Made by a program: the position numbers and the translations under genes. Under the pieces are notes generated by a model. The model worked only from the letters and a program-made list of their open reading frames with translations. It was not told the DNA's origin and made no database searches. This document shows positions 60,906 through 64,000 of a DNA stretch of 64,000 nt, in pieces. Source of the DNA: Membranipora membranacea (Eukaryota > Bryozoa > Gymnolaemata > Cheilostomatida > Membraniporidae). The stretch spans positions 11,487,501 to 11,551,500 of the forward strand of contig OU612070.1 of assembly GCA_914767715.1 (NCBI GenBank), read 5' to 3'. The first letter of the stretch is position 1; each line of letters begins with the position of its first letter.

Positions 60906-61668
60906 TCACCGAGCCTGACTGTCCAATGGCTGGATGTATGAATTGGAAGACTTCTGGGTGTCTGAATTGTTTGCTTGCGGTTGTGATTTATGAAAACCAA
61001 TCCATTCAAATTGATAACATGTTAATATCACCCCAAACAAAGAGAGAACACAACAGGACACAACAATTGAGGCCATGTCTTCCAGTACAGAGCTGGGATA
61101 CTGATTATTGTGACCCTACATGAAGGATATGAGTCAGATTAACAGCTTTGAATTACATGCCGGGATCGAGGTTGAGTCTAGAAATGCCGCAATGAAATAT
61201 TTTTGTAATACTCAAATGATATACATTTATACTCAATGTCTACAATGACTATCGCCTAAAAATAATAACATTTGGTGCAATTAATTCAGTCAGTCAGCTA
61301 AAATGTGTATGGTCATTCCAAAACTTTGTACCATATAATTAGAATTTGGAATTGATCATCTCCACTGATAAGCTGCTGGAAAGTAAGCCTATTTGTCTGG
61401 AGCATTTCGGTAGTGGGGAGCAAAGGCATGCTGATCAACATTAATTCAGGGAGTGAGGGTCTGTTCAAAACTCCCTGCTTGTTGGATACAGTCTGGACAG
61501 CTTTTCAGAATGCCACCATGGTATTATAAAAATAAGTTGGCTTGTTGAGATTGAGAAAACAAAGGTTTTGAAATGCAATGATTATTGATGCCATGAAATA
61601 TAAAAGACCACAAATGAAAAAAAAACTAAAAAAACTATCACAAACCTATCGTGAAAGTGAAAAGATAT

Positions 61669-62200
61669 CTATATGGGGTTTTCAAAAATATGATGAATGG
61701 CTGATACAAGATGACTGCTTTCTGTCTGTTGAAGTTCTATACTACGCTGTACCCCTGGGTGTCTGTATATTAGTTTTCTCACTCTGTTAGAAGAAAAGTA
61801 ATGATATTGTAAGTTTCTCGAGATAACCCAGTTTTTTAAATGTACATTTTAAATGACATTTTCAGGGCTTCTAAAGCGTGGGCAATTAAATCGCATTTAG
61901 CAGTTACTCCATTCAGGGAATTCGGTCCCAAACTCACTGCTCCATCCAAGATAATAAGTTTGATAAATTTTATATGGTGTATAAAATAAGGTTCAGAGGT
62001 TTTTTTTAAAAATGGATTTGGATTGATTCCTACATTGAGTGTCACTCTTGGAAGACAACTCACCCTCCATTCTCAAGATGTGAGATTCTTCTATTGCTGC
62101 GTTTGCACCTATAGCAATCATCTTGAGCTTCGGAAGTGTCTAACAACAAACTGAGGAAGCATATCAATACAGTTAGCTGTTTCATCATTTTCATCATCAT
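61669..62200 (-). CDS. Small secreted peptide gene, copy 2, intact
   Basis: Exon 1 (62200-62064) and exon 2 (61783-61669) join in phase 2 to an 83-residue protein. The ATG is preceded by an in-frame TAG. A signal peptide (MMMKMMKQLTVLICFLSLLL) with a likely cleavage at SEA|Q precedes a mature region of about 58 residues starting QDDCYRCKRSNRR, with only two cysteines (C-x2-C), many Arg/Lys and a His-rich amphipathic-looking tail (ELQQTESSHLVSAIHHIFEN). The donor is GG|GTGAG and the acceptor CTTCTAACAG. The TATA box is 106 bp upstream of the ATG. I do not recognise the family. Secretion is well supported by sequence; any antimicrobial or signalling role is speculation. Confidence 0.65.
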
Positions 62201-62305
62201 CTTCTATATTATCCGAAGTTTTGTGTCTTCCGATTTTGCTATCTCGATGTCTTTGTCATTAACTGTCCCGTAATGTTTCTGATACAAATTTAACCAGACC
62301 AGTCT

Positions 62306-62313
62306 CTTTTATA
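62306..62313 (-). promoter_or_regulatory. TATA box of secreted-peptide gene, copy 2
   Basis: TATAAAAG on the minus strand, same position relative to the ATG as in copy 1 (25,426-25,433) and within a conserved block. Confidence 0.65.
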
Positions 62314-64000
62314 CACCTGTTCTCAACGAGTTTTATCTTTTTGTGATCCGCTTGACTAAAACTACCACAGTTATTGTAAGGATTCCAATATTTTGTAAAA
62401 ATAATATGGAAATTGGATATCTCAAATATAGGCTAATATCAATGAATTTGTGATCAATCATAAAATTGATTAATTTTGTCATTTTTCTTGTATTGCTCAG
62501 TAATTGAATTTGATAGCATGCGGGCTAGTTTGATTTCACATCCTTTTCCCTATTTACTTTTGCGCTACAGAAATGGCACAAGGATGTAAACCATTAAATA
62601 AGCAAAGAAAACGGGGACATATTTATATACTCAAACAATGTCCAGCCATTGATGACAAGATAGTTATTTCCTCCCTATTACGTAATTGGTTGTAACCATT
62701 GGCACGCAATTATTTACTACTTCACTCTCTTCGGCGTATTATTGTTTTAACTAAATAATTTCAGTTTCAGTTCACTAACATTTACAAATCCACTTTTGCT
62801 CCATTAAATGGTGTCTGGAGGAATCAGCCATTTAATTTTTGCATAAGTCAAAATTAGTGCAAATCATTATCATCATGTCAGTTATATTTTGTTAATTCAA
62901 GGACACGCGGATTTATTTTTGACTTTTGACCGGCAAGTAAAAAAATAACTAAGAATAACAGTTACCGTCCTGTACCATTTGAGATTCATTGGGGACTTTA
63001 TTTGTAGCTGACATGCTGATTGAGATTTTGAAAGCATTCCAAATGTGTTCTCAAAAGATATTAGGGCTGACAATCAAACAGTTTCATTCATAAGTGTTGA
63101 AGAGTGAGCTGCAGAATGAGTTGAAGCTAAATTCTGATCAGTAAACAAATTTCACAATATTGTCAGTCGTGCCTCCATTGATGTTGTAAGAACAACTCCC
63201 AGATAGTAAATATTCATATACCCTACTCAGGGAGGATGGGCACCTGCCCTACTGACCTTGATAATTCGCGGGCTCCTAATTCGCGGAGGGCACAACTCCT
63301 ACCTTTTCCACTAGTCTTAGTTATTCACGTATTTCAGGCCCGCAAATCTGAGAGGATAACTCCTCTATAGTAGTAGTAGTATTCTATCATAAAAATACTG
63401 ACCTACATGGGAATCGAACCTGCAACATCCTAATTTGATGTGTTTACATTTAGCTAATTTCAACTATTTGCGGTTTCTGACATCGCTAACCGAGAATTAT
63501 TAAACCACTTGAAAACATAGGTCAGTAGGTTAGCTTACAGCAGTGAACACACTTAACCCATACTTACCTCATAAAAAGCTTCTGAAAATGGAATGCCAGC
63601 TGAACAAGGACTAGCAGTCCCCTGTTCCTGTTAAAAAAATCCAACTCATATACTGTACTAAACAGCCAATGAAAATTGAGAACCACAATCCAATGACACG
63701 TCAGAGCAGCAGATGTATAGAGTAGAGAGAGATGTTCTGATACCAGAGAAAAAGGCAAGGCCCCAAATGGTTGACCTGAATCACAGTCCAATTGAATGGA
63801 CAGTTGGCTATGCTGATCGATGGCGTGTCCTTAGTCTAATGGTTTCTTGACTTTGAATTTTGGGTTCATGGTCCAGAAGGCCAGCCATCCAGAAATTTGT
63901 GATGATCATCAGGATTTCTCAATGAATGAATAGTTTTCAAATACCATATTTCAGAACTTTCTCAAAATTTAAATTTCACTCTGCTCCTGATGGGTTGTGC
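62314..64000 (-). other. Conserved upstream region of the peptide gene, unit 2
   Basis: Near-identical to 25,434-27,122, including the AATTCGCGGG motif pair near 63,265 and the minus-strand donor ATGAG|GTAAGT near 63,570. No coding frame is supported. Confidence 0.5.

Larger units (their letters stand above)
41208..64000. repeat. Segmental duplication, unit 2 (continues past window)
   Basis: Collinear with 981-27,122. All three shared genes are open here. Unit-2-specific insertions are a SINE at 42,705, a MITE at 43,624, a TIR element at 44,675, about 950 bp at 54,480, a long-TIR element at 55,633 and a SINE at 59,183. Some blocks (2.5-3.4 kb, 13-15.6 kb and 25.4-27.1 kb of unit 1) are near-identical to this unit, others are hard to align. 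Confidence 0.93.

Overview
This window is eukaryotic nuclear DNA from an invertebrate animal. It is AT-rich, has spliced genes with short exons and GT-AG introns of about 0.3 to 3 kb, and carries animal-type LINEs, tRNA-derived SINEs and many small DNA transposons. The gene content (a CCDC97 orthologue, membrane-anchored collagen/C-type-lectin proteins) fits a marine invertebrate, but I cannot name the phylum. All exon models come from splice signals, reading-phase continuity and comparison of the two internal copies. No database search was run.

The main structure is a large tandem segmental duplication. Unit 1 runs from about 981 to at least 27,120. Unit 2 runs from about 41,208 past the window end. 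Each unit holds, in the same order: a CCDC97-like gene (+), a ten-exon type II transmembrane collagen-like C-type lectin gene (-) convergent to it, and a two-exon gene (-) for a small secreted peptide with a TATA box. Between the units lie another lectin gene (28,172-31,227, -), a decayed lectin relative (about 33,730-34,764, -), a 326 bp direct repeat and a CR1/L2-type LINE (37,083-40,597, -).

In unit 1 the CCDC97 gene is intact, the lectin has one nonsense codon in exon 1, and the peptide gene has a net one-base frameshift in exon 2. In unit 2 all three are open. Divergence between the units is very uneven. The lectin transmembrane, stalk and main collagen exons are 98-99.5% identical, introns included, while the carbohydrate-recognition exons differ strongly (15 of 49 residues in exon 9). 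This looks like recent gene conversion next to a diversifying recognition domain.

The duplication also acts as a dated empty-site map for mobile elements, because an insertion in one unit can be read against the uninterrupted other unit. This identifies an 8-bp-TSD hAT-like fold-back element with a second element nested in it (1222-2248), a TTAA-flanked long-TIR element (5953-7839), two tRNA SINE families, a 510 bp MITE starting 5 bp inside a CCDC97 intron (43,624-44,133), a 991 bp element built of repeated CACGTTGAGCC motifs (44,675-45,665) and a 1.94 kb long-TIR, Mutator-like element with a 48 bp perfect palindrome (55,633-57,572). Broken LINE copies occupy 17.4-22.1 kb and 27.1-27.5 kb.
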